Of a stretch of 64,000 nt of DNA, positions 11,150 through 22,638 are shown in pieces. Made by a program: the position numbers and the translations under genes. This DNA comes from Welwitschia mirabilis (Eukaryota; Gnetophyta; Gnetopsida; Welwitschiales): positions 157,042,524 through 157,106,523 of the forward strand of contig JBOZIK010000001.1 of NCBI GenBank assembly GCA_051453625.1, given 5' to 3'. Numbering within the stretch: position 1 is the first letter of the stretch; each line of letters starts with the position of its first letter. The notes under the pieces are model-generated. The model had not been told where the DNA came from and ran no database searches. It was given only the letters and a program-made list of their open reading frames with translations.

Positions 11150-13400
11150 TTTTACATTATTTTCTTTGACATTTTGTTTTTTTTCCTTTTCAACTCTGTA
11201 TGATTCTGATTTAGCCTCTAATTTTTCATTTCTTCCAACTACTTTATTTCCTTAATTTTCTCTTTTAAAATAGCTATATCATCTAAATTTATACTTATTT
11301 AATCCTATTGAGCTAACTTTGGTAGCTCTCCTTTTAATTGTTTATCCTTTTTAGTAGTTACAATCTTCTTTTATTTCATAGGCTAAGTAGGAAGGGGTTT
11401 TTTCAAAGTTTCCTATTGAAAAGAACTTTCAATTAGGATAGTTTAAATTCCTTCTTCTCCTTCCATTTTGGATAAAATATCTACAGATATTTCTCTAAGC
11501 ATTCTCATACACTTTAAAAGCTAATTTCTTTGATTTTTTAGAGAGTTTAAATCCTACTCAGTAACTGTAAAAAGCTAAATGTTCCTTTTGAAACCTTCAT
11601 ACACTTGGAGGAGTTTTCTCATTGTCTTTTGATTCTCTCATTTAACTACTTCATTCTTGATAGTATTTACCTCCTCTAGGGCTTGATTGGGTATTCATGT
11701 GATTTTCTCCCATCCTTTTTCTAGCTTCTATATGATTTCATTTATAACTTTTTCATAATAATCAAAGTAATCATATAGTTTTTGGGGATAAAAACACATG
11801 CTCTATGGTACCTAAAATTCATCTACAAATATTATTCTCTTTTTTAGTCAAACCTTTCAAAAGTTTAGTTTCATAAAGTAGTCTATTGCTTTCTTTATTA
11901 AGCTTCTCAACTAGGTCTAACTAGTTAGGAGGAACCAATATTTTTTTGATGGCATCTAAAATTTGATACACAATAATATATGTATTCACTAAAGGTGTTT
12001 GTTGTGAAGTAGGTTATAAACTTTTTTTAAGATTGAAGACAATTCATTTTTTAAAACTTTTATTAGACTCTACTCTAATGAATAATAATCTATGGATGCA
12101 AAAGAAGGAGGAGTTAATTCTAGCTTTTCTTGATTCTCTCTTACATTTTAATTTTCTCCTACTTAATCTACACCTATTCTAAGGATTCTACTCATTTTCA
12201 CTTGTATTTATTATTTTACTCCTAAATTTCATATTTTTTTAATGCATTTCTCTCAAATCCATATAAATGTTCTTTGAATATTCTTTCTTTAGAGCGAGAG
12301 TTGTTATGCATGAAAGTAATGAATTCTTATTGCATTTTGATGTACTTGGTATTATAATGTTTTCTTTAAGCCATCCTTTTCAGAAGTTCCAAAAAAAAAT
12401 ATTCTTTATAGATAGGAAAAAGCTATAGTTTCTCTTTTTTTTTGTTGAGTTCTTGCTATAATTCCTCAATTAGAGCTTGCACATTATGTAGAGAGGACCT
12501 ATCTAACTTTTTGAATTTAAAATAAGAGATTAATATCTCCTCCAGCTGTTGCTTTTCCTCATTTTCTTTATTACATTCTCCTTGCTAAAAAGAAATTTTA
12601 TCTTTGCAAAATTCATTTCTAGTTTCAAATATTTAACTTTCTTCTTCAAACTAAGATTTTATTCCTATAGTTTATTCTCTTCTGATGGAATGATGATTAA
12701 AAACACTATAATGACATATAAAGAATCCACCTTATCTTCTTCTAGTAACTTTGTAAAAGCTTTTATTTCCTTTTGTAGCCCTAATTGCTATAAAGTAAAT
12801 TTATCTACTTATTCTATAAAAGGATCTGAGGATAGTGTTTGAATTTATATCATTAGCGGACTAGTTAAAGACATCTCTTTTGTGCCTAGAATACTAAAGG
12901 GTGTTAGAACCGAAACTCCAAATAAGGATGAAAATGAGAGTTTCACACTACTTATTTTTCTTAGAAAGAATTGTGGAACATTTCTATATAAAATAATCCT
13001 TCTAATTAGTGAGGGAAATCCATTTCAACCTTTGTAATTTTGGTGGTGTTTTTGATTCTTGACACTGATTTCCATAAATATTGAAAAATGCTAGATCTAA
13101 TATCAATTTTTTTGCTTAAGGCATCTCTAATGGTATCCATTAAGTATACTCCTAGTATACTCATGTCTTTTATTTAGTTATAACTAGGGCTCTCTTAAAG
13201 GATATCATTCTAGAAATGACAAAAAACTCAGGATCCCTTGATTTATCAATGTTGACTCATTCATTTTTATTAGTGATACTTCAAAAATATTTTAGATATA
13301 AGGTAGTATCCTCATTTTTATGTAATTTTAATAGTATTCTTCCACTAGATGGTACCCAAAGAATTATTCTCATTTCATCTAATGAAATCTAAATTAGAAC
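11150..13400 (-). pseudogene. Decayed coiled-coil frame in the 3' region of element 2
   Basis: The minus strand keeps long Lys/Glu/Leu-rich stretches between stops, such as LKKKVKYLKLEMNFAKIKF near 12,620 and ALEEVNTIKNEVVK near 11,670, which look like heptad-type coiled coil. The 97-codon plus-strand frame at 12,549-12,842 is the hydrophobic shadow of this and is not called. It lies downstream of integrase in the sense orientation, where Athila and Tat elements often carry an additional frame or an envelope-like gene. No membrane segment or known domain was recognised, so it is described only as an extra frame. Confidence 0.45.
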
Positions 13401-14069
13401 ATTATGAAATGATGAGTATAATGTTGATGATTCCTCTGAAAATGTCATGTTTATATAAAAAGAGTATACTTCTTCGTTACTATATTTTTCTAAAAATGTT
13501 AACTTGTTCCACTAATTGAGTTTAATTATCTATTATCTAACTCTATTAAAACTAGGATCCTTAAGGTTTTTTCAAAATTTAAACTAGAAATAATTTTAAC
13601 TTTTACAAAAACATTTTACAATTTAGCATTGGAGTTCAATTTTTTTCTTGTATGAAATTCTCATACAAGAAGTGTCATTAAACTTTAAGTTCTCACTCAA
13701 TATCTTATTGATGAAAATAAAATGCATTTTAAGGAATTAACAGCTTGTAATTATGTAAAGAAACATTATTAATCTAAATGGTTTCACCTAAAATAACATT
13801 TTTTACCTATGAAAGAGATAATAGATAAAGTTTCCATGATGTTTTCACATGCAATTAAAAGATAGTAAAGCAAATTATGAATAAAAAACAAACTTGGAAT
13901 AAATAATTTACATATCACAATGTTTTATTTATAGAATTTTGGAGCTCCCTATCATTTGTTGAAGTATGACTTCTTGTATTTTTTGATAAAGGGATGGTCA
14001 AACTCATCCAAAAAGGTATCGATAAAATATGCTATAAAAGTATGTTTTTATCTCTTCCTTGTGTCAAGT

Positions 14070-15335
14070 CTCAAAGGGGGTCTTCAACTATTTAAAGGAG
14101 TCCTTAAAGTAACAATTATACCTTTGAAGGAAATCTTTAATTAATGAAGGTTACTCAGAGGAGTCCTCTAACTAGTTATTATTACTTCTTCAAAGGGATC
14201 CTTCAAACTGGTAAAGCAATTTAGTAGAGTAGAAGCTGCAGATTCTTGCTTTAATTTTAGTGTTTTAAACTACCAAAAATCATCACCTTTAATTTGTTAA
14301 TTACATAAATACGATCATAGTTTTCCTAACTTATAGTAGATACTTTATATTCTACAGACCATGGATTTCTTTATGCAGATTTCATAAAGCTCTTAAAAAA
14401 AATCCTCCTTAAGAGAATTTCTTCTAAATATATAACCTATTTGCTACTAATACTATTATTCTTTTATTTCATAAATGCTTTTATCCTATTAGTAAAATCT
14501 ATTTTCATAATATCTATTCTATATAACTCTTTATTAATCTACTTCCCAAAAAATACCATTTGCATTTTATCATAGCAGTTGTTCATTTCATCTGAAATTT
14601 TTATTAGCTTTCTAGGATAAGCGTTTTGATTAAAAATCAGTTCCTAAAATTTCTTTTAGATTTGAGTAGCAATTACTTCATCGAAGGGGATCTTTGAGTA
14701 ATGAAGGTTACTTAAAGGAATTCTTTAAGTATGAATTGCCTCTTGAAAAGAATTTTCTAATAAATACTGAGCTTGAAGGAGGTTTTTAAGTAATGAAGGA
14801 TTACTCGAAAGGGTATTTTAAGGAGCATTGATGAAATTCTTTGAAGAATTTGATATGATCATAATTCACCCTCTGGCTCTTATTTATGGATGCTAAATTT
14901 CTTTCTCCAAAGGGGGTCTTCAATTAGAAATCTAAAACATGTCAAACCAATTAGGTCAATAGATGAAAGAGGCCTTCTAGGGTCTCAAAAGGATATTAGA
15001 AGTGGATAATAAATCAGAAGAAAGATAAAATCAACTCATTATTTGATTGATTCTTACTACGCTTGAGGCGTAGCTCAAAGGGAGTCTTCAAGCAATGAAG
15101 GTTACTCAAAGAGGATCTTCAAGCTTATGCTAAGAGTGAAAAGGGAATAACAAAGAAACAAAGACTCAAGAGGTTCTTTAAAATACCATCAAATGGGGTT
15201 AGCCACCTATCAAAGGGGTCTTTAACAGATAACATGTACCTTCAACACATAATCAAAAACAAATTCTTTGACTTGCTCTAGGAATTAAAAGGGATCTTTA
15301 AGAAATGAAGGTTTCTTAAGGAGGATCCTTCAAAT
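14070..15335. repeat. Degenerate internal repeat family of element 2
   Basis: Variants of CAAAGGGGATCTTCAAG, often followed by TAATGAAGGTTACT and a second CAAAGGGGATCTTCAAG, recur near 14,073, 14,130, 14,190, 14,680, 14,785, 14,906, 15,072, 15,215 and 15,290. They are irregularly spaced and not in one reading frame. The central GTAATGAAGGTTAC is an imperfect palindrome. Arrays of short repeats in the region before the 3' LTR are known from Tat-lineage elements. Confidence 0.7.
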
Positions 15336-15609
15336 TTTTAAAGCCAGCTAGGAGGAGAGTAATAATTAGCATGACATTTATAGTTTAGTTAGAAGAAGTA
15401 GAGTTTGATTCAAAATTTTCTAGATCAAATGAATCTCCTCTAATAACTCATAAATCAACATATCAGGTGCACCTGAGACTCACTCAAACATGAACTTATG
15501 AATGATTTTATTTACTATTACTTTTTAGGTATAAGTATACTACAATGCCTTTAGTAATTCCACTTAACACACATATCCCAAACTAAATCAAGTTTTTTTG
15601 ATACTCATA

Positions 15610-16075
15610 TTAGAAATGGCCTTCAATTCCAACAACTGTCCATAACTCCTACTACTTCTTCCCCCATTAAAAAACCCAAATGCTACCTTTTTGGATTAGG
15701 ATTCTCTCAGATAGAGATGAACATTACGAGTGTAAGTTAGGCTTCTCTTCAAATTTTTGTTCAAGGTGTTTACACTCCTAATATTTCTTCCTACAGTATA
15801 GGTTTTTAGGTAATCAATTCCTTAGATGACATTCTTTAGAAGAATGGAAGGAAAAAAATTTAAACATGAAGAAATTCCACCCTTATTTCGTCTTATAGTT
15901 CATCACTTATGTATAGAATATTTGAGAATCCAAGTTGCTAAACTGAGCTTTTCCCTAACTGATAAGTTTAATAAGTATGATTCATCCCTAGCTAATGAGT
16001 CCAATAGGTATGATGCATCATTAGGGCTGTTTACAAGTCAGATTCATGAGCTAGAGCAAAGGGTATTATAGACTA
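15610..16075 (+). pseudogene. Frame on the strand opposite to element 2
   Basis: A plus-strand frame with few breaks, open at 15,826-16,071 (81 codons), reads EEIPPLFRLIVHHLCIEYLR followed by a polar tract with an internal duplication: DKFNKYDSSLANES then NRYDASLGLFTSQIHELEQ. The tail looks helical or coiled coil. It is antisense to gag-pol and lies between integrase and the 3' LTR. Some Tat-lineage elements such as Grande carry an antisense frame there, so an antisense accessory gene is a fair reading; chance is the alternative. Confidence 0.4.
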
Positions 16076-16305
16076 AAGGTAATAATCTAGCTCTAAGCCT
16101 CTTTGTTTTCTCTTTTGATAAGGATTACTTGAAAAGATATGAACCCTGGAATGACTTAGCTTATTAGAACTTCTAATATGTCCATGGCATTAAGATTAGG
16201 ATTCTTATTAACTTCTTACACTATTTGCATTTGCTTCCTCCCACAAAAACTTCTATTTAGAGGAGGTATAGGAGGAAGAATAAGTATAGGGTCCAGTTTT
16301 TCTAA

Positions 16306-16405
16306 NNNNNNNNNNNNNNNNNNNNNNNNNNNNNNNNNNNNNNNNNNNNNNNNNNNNNNNNNNNNNNNNNNNNNNNNNNNNNNNNNNNNNNNNNNNNNNN
16401 NNNNN
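16306..16405. other. Assembly gap (100 N)
   Basis: A 100-N run lies between the antisense frame and the conserved module, so the spacing of this part of element 2 is not reliable. Confidence 0.99.
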
Positions 16406-16856
16406 CTAAGATTTTATGAGACTAATATTAGTTGATTTTACCTTTTCTTTTTAGTTGTTGTATGTCTAGTTTTATGTACTATTTACAAAAGTAAATGTAT
16501 TTTTTAGTTAAAACTCTTTTATTAAAAAACAAAAGGACTGTTATTATCTACATTATGAAATAAAAGTATTTTATTATAAGCATTGGTTGCTTTTATTCTA
16601 GTACTCATTTTTGTTATGCCAAATTATAGAAATACATTGAATATTAAGCTATTTATCTTTTAAAAAATTTATTACTTCAATATAAATAGAAGAAAGATAT
16701 ATTTATTCAAATGTTCTAAATGTTAAAACAAAACAATGGTATCTTATGCAATAGTTACTTCTCCTTTTGAGGTTCACTTGGTTTGAAGAAAATATTGAAA
16801 GCTAACCATTCCTCAAATGGATCCTGGAGAGTAATTATCTTCTTTATAATTTTAAG

Positions 16857-17060
16857 CTAAAGGGCCTTTATTTTAAGAAATATCTTTGCAACAAAGAGAG
16901 TGCAACCACTACCATAGGAATATAGACCCATAGAGTTATAGACCCAGATCATGGTCAATCGATCCCTTGATGGAGTTCTCATAGCTACATTATTACACTG
17001 CCAAAGGCCCCTCTTAGGAGTATTTTCTCTAGTGTAGTTATGATAGGACATTTCTTTTTC
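16857..17060 (-). repeat. Conserved post-integrase module, copy B
   Basis: The core aligns with 1,440-1,620 and 33,840-34,015: GAGTGCAACCACTACCATAG versus GTGTAACCAnnnTCA, then TTGATGGAGTTCTCATAGCTAC versus GTGGAGTTCCCATGGCTACC, and GATAGGACAT versus GATAGAACATCATGG. The minus strand is open for 64 codons here (16,857-17,051) with VAMRTPSRDRL. Copy C, read through stops, has VAMGTPLGN in the same place, so the module may once have been coding. It sits just downstream of integrase in both elements. Confidence 0.65.
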
Positions 17061-17327
17061 TTCATTATTATTATTATTATTTTAATGTAACAAAATAAAT
17101 GATTACATAGGTACCTTTATTTTCCTTCATCATCTAGTTATTCTTATTATTTATAACTTCTCCCTTCTTGAAGTCTCATTGATTATTGTGAGAGATACTT
17201 TCACATGTTAAACAACAATTCTTATAATCTAAATAACATCCATTTTTATTTCTTAAAAGTGAAACCTTATAGCCTTTTATTTATTCATTTATTTATTATT
17301 ATTTCTAATTTTTATTTTTATTTTATT

Positions 17328-17349
17328 TATATATATATATATATATATA
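17328..17349. repeat. (AT)n microsatellite
   Basis: A short AT run next to ATTT/ATTATT repeats, between the conserved module and the integrase 3' end. Confidence 0.9.
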
Positions 17350-17449
17350 ATATTTTTTTATAGTAATTACTTAAAGAATATAGGATTATGGAATTCTTTT
17401 CATCCTATAAGTTTGTCCAATTACTTCTAAGCATGAAATTCCTTTTGTA

Positions 17450-18700
17450 TAAGTCTTAATTCTATTGTCATTGACTTGATATGTATCTTTAGTTATTAAA
17501 CACTTTCATTACTCCATTAGGTAAAACTTTTGTTAAACTGTATGGTCCAATCCATTTTTTTGTGTACTTTTATTTAGAGGATATATATGTAGGATCGAAA
17601 ATTAAAACGTTATCTTTAGTCTCAAAATTAATTTTTTAAACATTATGGTCATGCTACTCATTTACTTGTTTTTGAATTAATCCTTTTCTTATTAAAGATT
17701 TTTCAATATTCATTTAATTTATTCATGTCCTAGATTCATTCTTTTTAAGATTTATCTAGATCATGATCTAATTATTTAGCTAGTTTGTAGGATGTTAGTC
17801 TTAATTCAATAAGCAAGATTGCCTTTTTACCATAAGCTAACTCATAGGATGTGAAGCCTATATTGTTTTTCCAAGTTATTCTATAAGGTGGGATAGACAC
17901 CTGTACGTGGACTGCCCTTTATGCCGGGGTACTGAAGGGAGGCTATTCACTAGCTGCCCATGCACGCTATGTGGCCACAGTCTCAGTACTAGCCACTTGA
18001 AAAGGATTTGTACGCTGGCCATAAAGCTTCAATAAGTTTAAATACCTAATTAGTTTTTTTAGTGTTTACTATTTTAGTTAGAATTTTGTTTAATTTCCTA
18101 TTTGTGACCTTAGCTTGACTATCAGATTAGAGGTGGTAAGTAGAAGAGTATTTATGATGGAATCTATACTTAGACAAAAAAATTTCAAAGGCTTAACTAG
18201 TGAAATGGGTTCCTCTATCTGATATAAAACTCTTAATCATACCAAACTAGTGAAAGATATTCTTAGATAAAAGTTTAACTATGGTTTCAGTAGAATAGTT
18301 AGGAATACCCTCCGCTTTAGCCTATTTAGTCAAATAATCCACATAGGACAAAATGTATTCTTTCCCCTAGGATTTTAAATTAGTGAAACTAATAAAATCT
18401 ATTTCCCAAACATCAAAGGATTCTAAGGCTTAAATCCATTGCTGGGATATTTCTATCATCTTTGACCATGCTCTCTCTATCTTTAATACTTGTTACATTC
18501 TTTAGTATAATTGAAAGAATCCTTTAATAAATAAGGCAAATAATATCTTCCATTGAAAATTTTTATAGTTGTTATTTTGACTCCATAATGTCCTCCTCCT
18601 TCCTTTATCTGGAAATTTTGCAGAATCTCCCTTTGGTCAGGCTCACCAACACATCTCCTAATGATACCATCCTTATAAAACTTGAAGAGGATCTATTCTC
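17450..18700 (-). pseudogene. int: Integrase of element 2, interrupted by a short GC-rich insertion
   Basis: The minus strand reads, through several stops, an IIRRCV entry, GGHYGVKITTIKIFNGRYY, a decayed HHCC zinc finger ending in TKECNKY, then FDVW-x-IDFISF, EYILSYVDYLTK and NGQ-like AKVTNRKLNKIL. These are the zinc-binding and catalytic-core landmarks of Athila/Tat integrase, which joins element cDNA to host DNA. After IEALW the frame is broken at 18,018 by foreign sequence and resumes at 17,885 as YRITWKNNIGF and YELAYGK. Stops and the insertion make it non-functional. Confidence 0.8.
17886..18018. other. GC-rich insertion of about 130 bp inside the integrase
   Basis: The segment starting AGGTGGGATAGACACCTGTA and ending TTGTACGCTGG interrupts the conserved LW-AYR junction of integrase. 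It is clearly richer in G and C than anything nearby and shows little of the C-to-T decay around it. No terminal inverted repeat, poly-A tail or clear target duplication was seen, and it was not recognised as rRNA, tRNA or organelle sequence by eye. Confidence 0.65.
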
Positions 18701-18879
18701 CCATATATAATCTTTTACTTCTCTTAACAACCTATTTTTCTCAAAATAGATTAAGTAAGGAGGTATCCTCTTACTTAGTAGGAAGTTAGTAATATCTAAA
18801 AACTAAGGAATTTGTTGTAAACTTGCTAAATGCTCATCAAGAAATCTATTTTAGGTATCTATTTATTTAACCTCTTTGG

Positions 18880-20060
18880 GGAATTCTAATCTAGATAGAT
18901 GACCAGCCACTACAGCCTTTGTACTCTTCTTATCTATTATATTCAGATCAAACTCTTGAACCAAAAGTATCCATGTTATGATTCAAGAATTTTCTTTTTT
19001 CTTATTTATTAAAAACTGTATAGCACTATGATTCATATGAATAACCTCATAACCCAGGGTATAATGCCTAAACTAATCTAAAGCTACCACTATGGATAGC
19101 ATCTTTTTTCTGTAAATGTATAGTTTCATTGTGTAGAATTAAGATTCTTACTTANNNNNNNNNNTTCCAAAATAGCACCAACAGCATATTGTGAAGCATT
19201 AGTCATAATGTATAAATTTTTATCCTAATCTAGTTTTGTAAATGGAGCCTCAACTAATTTAAATTTAATAATTTAAAAAGCTTTTTGACATTCTTGGAAC
19301 CATTCATAGGATACATTGTTTTGTAAAACATTACTTAATGATTTAGTAAGTTTACTAAAATTAGCAATGAATCTTCTATAATACCTCACATAACCCAAAA
19401 ATGATCATAGCTCTTTTAATTTATTTGGTGGTGGAATTTCTTTGATGACATTAATCTTTTGTTCATCAGTTTCAATTCCTCTCACTAATATCATGAGATG
19501 ACTTTTAGACTAGCTTAATTTCAAATTCTTTTCTTTACATCGAGGTAGTATAACTTCTAGTTTTTCAAAGCTTCTTCAAAATCATTTTTAAAGGTTGAGA
19601 AGCAATCCCTGAAAACCTCAACTAACCTCCATATCATTTCTTGAAAATACTATTCACTAACCTCTGAAAAGTGGCTGGCGCATTACATAGCCCAAAAGGT
19701 AAGTACTCTATTTGCAAGTAAAAGTAGTTTTTTCTTGGTCTTCAAGAGCTATTGGAATTTGGTTATTTCCATTGTAACCATCTAAGAAACTATAGTATTT
19801 ATAAACAAAAATTATTTCCAAAACCTGATTCACAAAGGATAAAAGAAAACGATCTTTATGCATAGAAGTATTCAGTAGCCTAAAATCTTTACAGACTCTT
19901 CATTTATTATTCTTCTTAGGAAATAGTGTCATAGGACTTAACCATTTTGAATCAAAAATAGGGTATAAGAATCCTACTTTTAATAACCTTCAAATTTTCT
20001 CTTTGATCACATCTTGCATATGAGGATTACATCTCCTTTCTGGTTACCTCACAGGCTTTA
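18880..20060 (-). pseudogene. pol: Reverse transcriptase and RNase H of element 2
   Basis: From high to low coordinate the minus strand reads PKKNNK-x-RVCKDFRLLN and MHKDRF (19,900-19,830), YYSFLDGYNGNNQI (near 19,790), ALEDQEKTTF, then YLPFGLCNAPATFQRL (near 19,690). These are the consecutive conserved blocks of gypsy reverse transcriptase. The RNase H end reads LLVQEFDLNIIDKKSTK and VVAGHLSRL near 18,890-18,980, matching the LLLQEFD / VVADHLSRL signature of Athila/Tat elements. A 10-N run at 19,155-19,164 lies inside. Stops are frequent and a YxDD box could not be read cleanly. Confidence 0.85.
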
Positions 20061-20439
20061 CTATGGTATCTAAATAAATTTTACGCTGATAGATTACAAG
20101 GTCTACCTCAGTAATGTCTTTATGAGTCTAAGTAAAAGCATTAGTTTATTTAGCCAACATCCTTTTTAATTTTCTCTTTTGATAATGAGTCAAGTTTTCA
20201 TTGATAATTAAAGATCTATTTTTCTAAATTTCGATGTATTCTACACCTTATTGAAGAGGAGGTTTCTCAAGTTCCTATTTTTTTCTACTAGTTTAATAGT
20301 CAAGAAGTAGTCTCTTCTTTCATCCTCTTGTTTCTTCTAATAATTGTTGAGCTTCTTTCATGAGGATCATGTTAGCAATATCTCGTTTGTTAGTAGTGAA
20401 GTGTTCAATTTCTACCTCATCAAATATTTTAATTTGCTA

Positions 20440-20830
20440 TAGTAGTTTTCTTAAACTAATCTCCATTACTCTCTTTTTTAGAATAAATAGTAGTATTAGC
20501 TATTGCATTCCAAGTTCTTCCTAGGATGAAAGGATGAGTATCCCCTTTTATTTTCATGAAAACTAAATCCAATATATAGCTAAATCCTTATAGTCCTATT
20601 GAAGTATTCTCCATTATTCCCTCTGTCTTTACTGTAGATCTATTTGCCATTTAAACTTACCCATTATATGTAATTAACTAAGGACTTTTAATTTGTTCAA
20701 ATATTTCATGGAAAATAATATTAATACTCACTGTCTAGTCCATCAAAGCTTCGATTTTACATGCACCTTCAATAACTATATCTACTGCTAGTATTCTAGG
20801 ATTACTATACTTCTTAATTTTATTTTTTTA
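20440..20830 (-). pseudogene. pro: Aspartic protease remnant of element 2
   Basis: The minus strand near 20,520-20,560 reads LVFMKIKGDTHPFILGRTWNAIANT, here as FILGRTWNAIANT, which corresponds to the ILGRPFLATGRA block at the C-terminal end of gypsy aspartic protease. The catalytic D-S/T-G part upstream is too decayed to place. In an intact element this enzyme matures the Gag-Pol polyprotein. Confidence 0.6.
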
Positions 20831-21469
20831 TAGAGCTTGAGTAGGGGCCTAAGATACTTGAACTCTTTTAGTTGATTTTTTTACTAATTGTTTAACATTA
20901 GTTTTCTCTTTCTTTTTCTTTCTTCCCTCTTTACTATGTGACTTCTTCATTTTCTTCCAGTATAAGGGAATGTCTTTCAACATTTTTTCTAAGGGTAAGA
21001 TAACTAAGGTATTTTTTAGAGCTTTAACAAGATATTTTACATCTTTTCATTCTTTTTTTAAAACATTTTTTGTTATATTACTCCTCATAAGAACTGATAA
21101 AGAATCATCCATTTCTCCTTCTATTGAACTATTTTAAATCAAGATTTTATTTTCCTTGGTTTTCTTCTATTTTCTAAGTGGTGAAAGATGGATTCTATCT
21201 AATCTATTCTAATATCTTTACAACCAGAGTCTCTTGGATTTGATTGGGGTTTTTTAGGTATAGAAGTTATTTAGGTTTACAACTAGCTTCTCTTGGATTT
21301 GATTTGTTTATGGTAATTAGATTCATCTTTTCTATTTCTATAATTCCTAAAATAGTCATATCTCTTTGATTGCATAAATCTCTGCACTGGGGTTTCTTTC
21401 TTGCATTTCTATTTTCTAGTCTGGTTAGGATATGACTTATTCCTAATTTAAGAAGCATTGTTAGGATTA

Positions 21470-22365
21470 TAATTAATTCTATTAATATCTAACCATTCCA
21501 CAAAACCTACCATCCACATACATTTTGTATAATGGTCATTCTCCTTATTACAGTATTTATTCTACTTTTGTTTCTTATTTTAATTTATTAATTTCACCTG
21601 TTAGAGCTTCTATTCTTTTATTTGTTTCTTTTAATATGCTTACATGATTAGTTTTTGTTTATTTTTCTACTCTAACTTTGTTCACCTTTCTATTTTCTTT
21701 TTCTTCATTTTTAAATAATCTCTGACTTATTTTATATAATTTATTTATACTAGTTTTAATCTCTTGGGCACTATCATTCCTAATGTTATCCACATGAAGA
21801 ACATATAGCTTTTATAAAGAATCATCCCATAGCTCCTTCCCAAGGCTCTCATTCATTCCCTAAGGGTTATGTCATGATTTCAACATCTTGCCAGTAAAAT
21901 CCAATATCTATCCATGAATTCATCAAAATTTTCATGTTCTTTCTGTTTAACATTCAAAATTTGATTTCTTAGATCTATGATGACTCGTATAGTTCAATAT
22001 TTATTCAAAAATGCTAATCTTATAGAGTTTCAAATTTTAAGAGTATAGTTTGAAAATCTATAAAACCATAGCTAGGCATTTCCCTTTAAGAAAAAAGGAT
22101 AATATCTTAAGAAATCTAAGTTGATTTTTAAGTAGTTAGTCTTGTAAAAAGAATCAAATAGACTTAGGTGAAGCATAGGTTTTTCATTTTTTCTACCTTT
22201 AAAACTAGTGATATTAGTAGTATTTAAGACTTCTATCTTATTAGGAGTCTCTAAGACTGTAGGATTTATAGGGTTATCTATATGAAATGTATAATAGTCA
22301 ATATAAAAAAAAGTAGAATCAACCGCTTCTTCTTCATTCCAATATAATCCTTTTGGTTCTTGCAC
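21470..22365 (-). pseudogene. gag: Gag remnant of element 2
   Basis: An open 97-codon stretch (22,365-22,072) starts MQEPKGLYWNEEEAVDSTFF and ends DFLRYYPFFLKGNA. Reading on through stops gives WFYRF, IWNSIRLAFLNKY, IDLRNQILNVKQKEHENFDE and FMDRYWILLARC. These match in order the Athila/Tat gag core (FLKGxAKxW, W-x(4)-AFLxKYF, LRxxIxxFxQxxxES, FxxLLRxCPHHG). A partial CCHC zinc knuckle, CNKENDHYTKC, is readable near 21,540. Gag begins about 270 bases after the 5' LTR, a normal leader length. Confidence 0.8.
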
Positions 22366-22612
22366 TTTTTATTTTTTTTATTTGAGTTTGTATCAATATG
22401 TATATCTTCTGTTGTAACTCTATTTAACCTCTTTTAAGTGTTTTCATATCTTCCATGAAGTCATAAGGGTTAATTTCATTTATTGTTGTATCACTAGTTG
22501 CTTCATCTAATTTCTATTTCTTAGGGTTCTAGACATATCATCCCTTTCATCCCTCCATCGTCTGTGGTTTTATTTTCTTAAAAAGGCCTTCATTACTTCT
22601 AACAAAAGGATA

Positions 22613-22638
22613 AAAGTATTTTTCTTCTACTGCCAAAA
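22613..22638 (-). other. Primer-binding-site region of element 2 (weak)
   Basis: Directly after the 5' LTR the minus strand reads TTTTGGCAGTAGAAGAAAA. The TTTTGGC start fits plant gypsy primer sites, but the rest does not match a tRNA end convincingly. Confidence 0.3.

Noticed and set aside
12549-12842. Plus-strand 97-codon hydrophobic protein
   Set aside because: It is the complement of the Lys/Glu-rich coiled-coil frame on the minus strand, which explains its Phe/Leu/Ser-rich content.
14070-15335. CRISPR-like array
   Set aside because: Repeats are degenerate and irregularly spaced inside a plant retroelement; there are no constant repeats with unique spacers and the genome is eukaryotic.
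17886-18018. tRNA or rRNA fragment
   Set aside because: No cloverleaf or recognisable rRNA segment could be seen in the GC-rich insertion; left unassigned.
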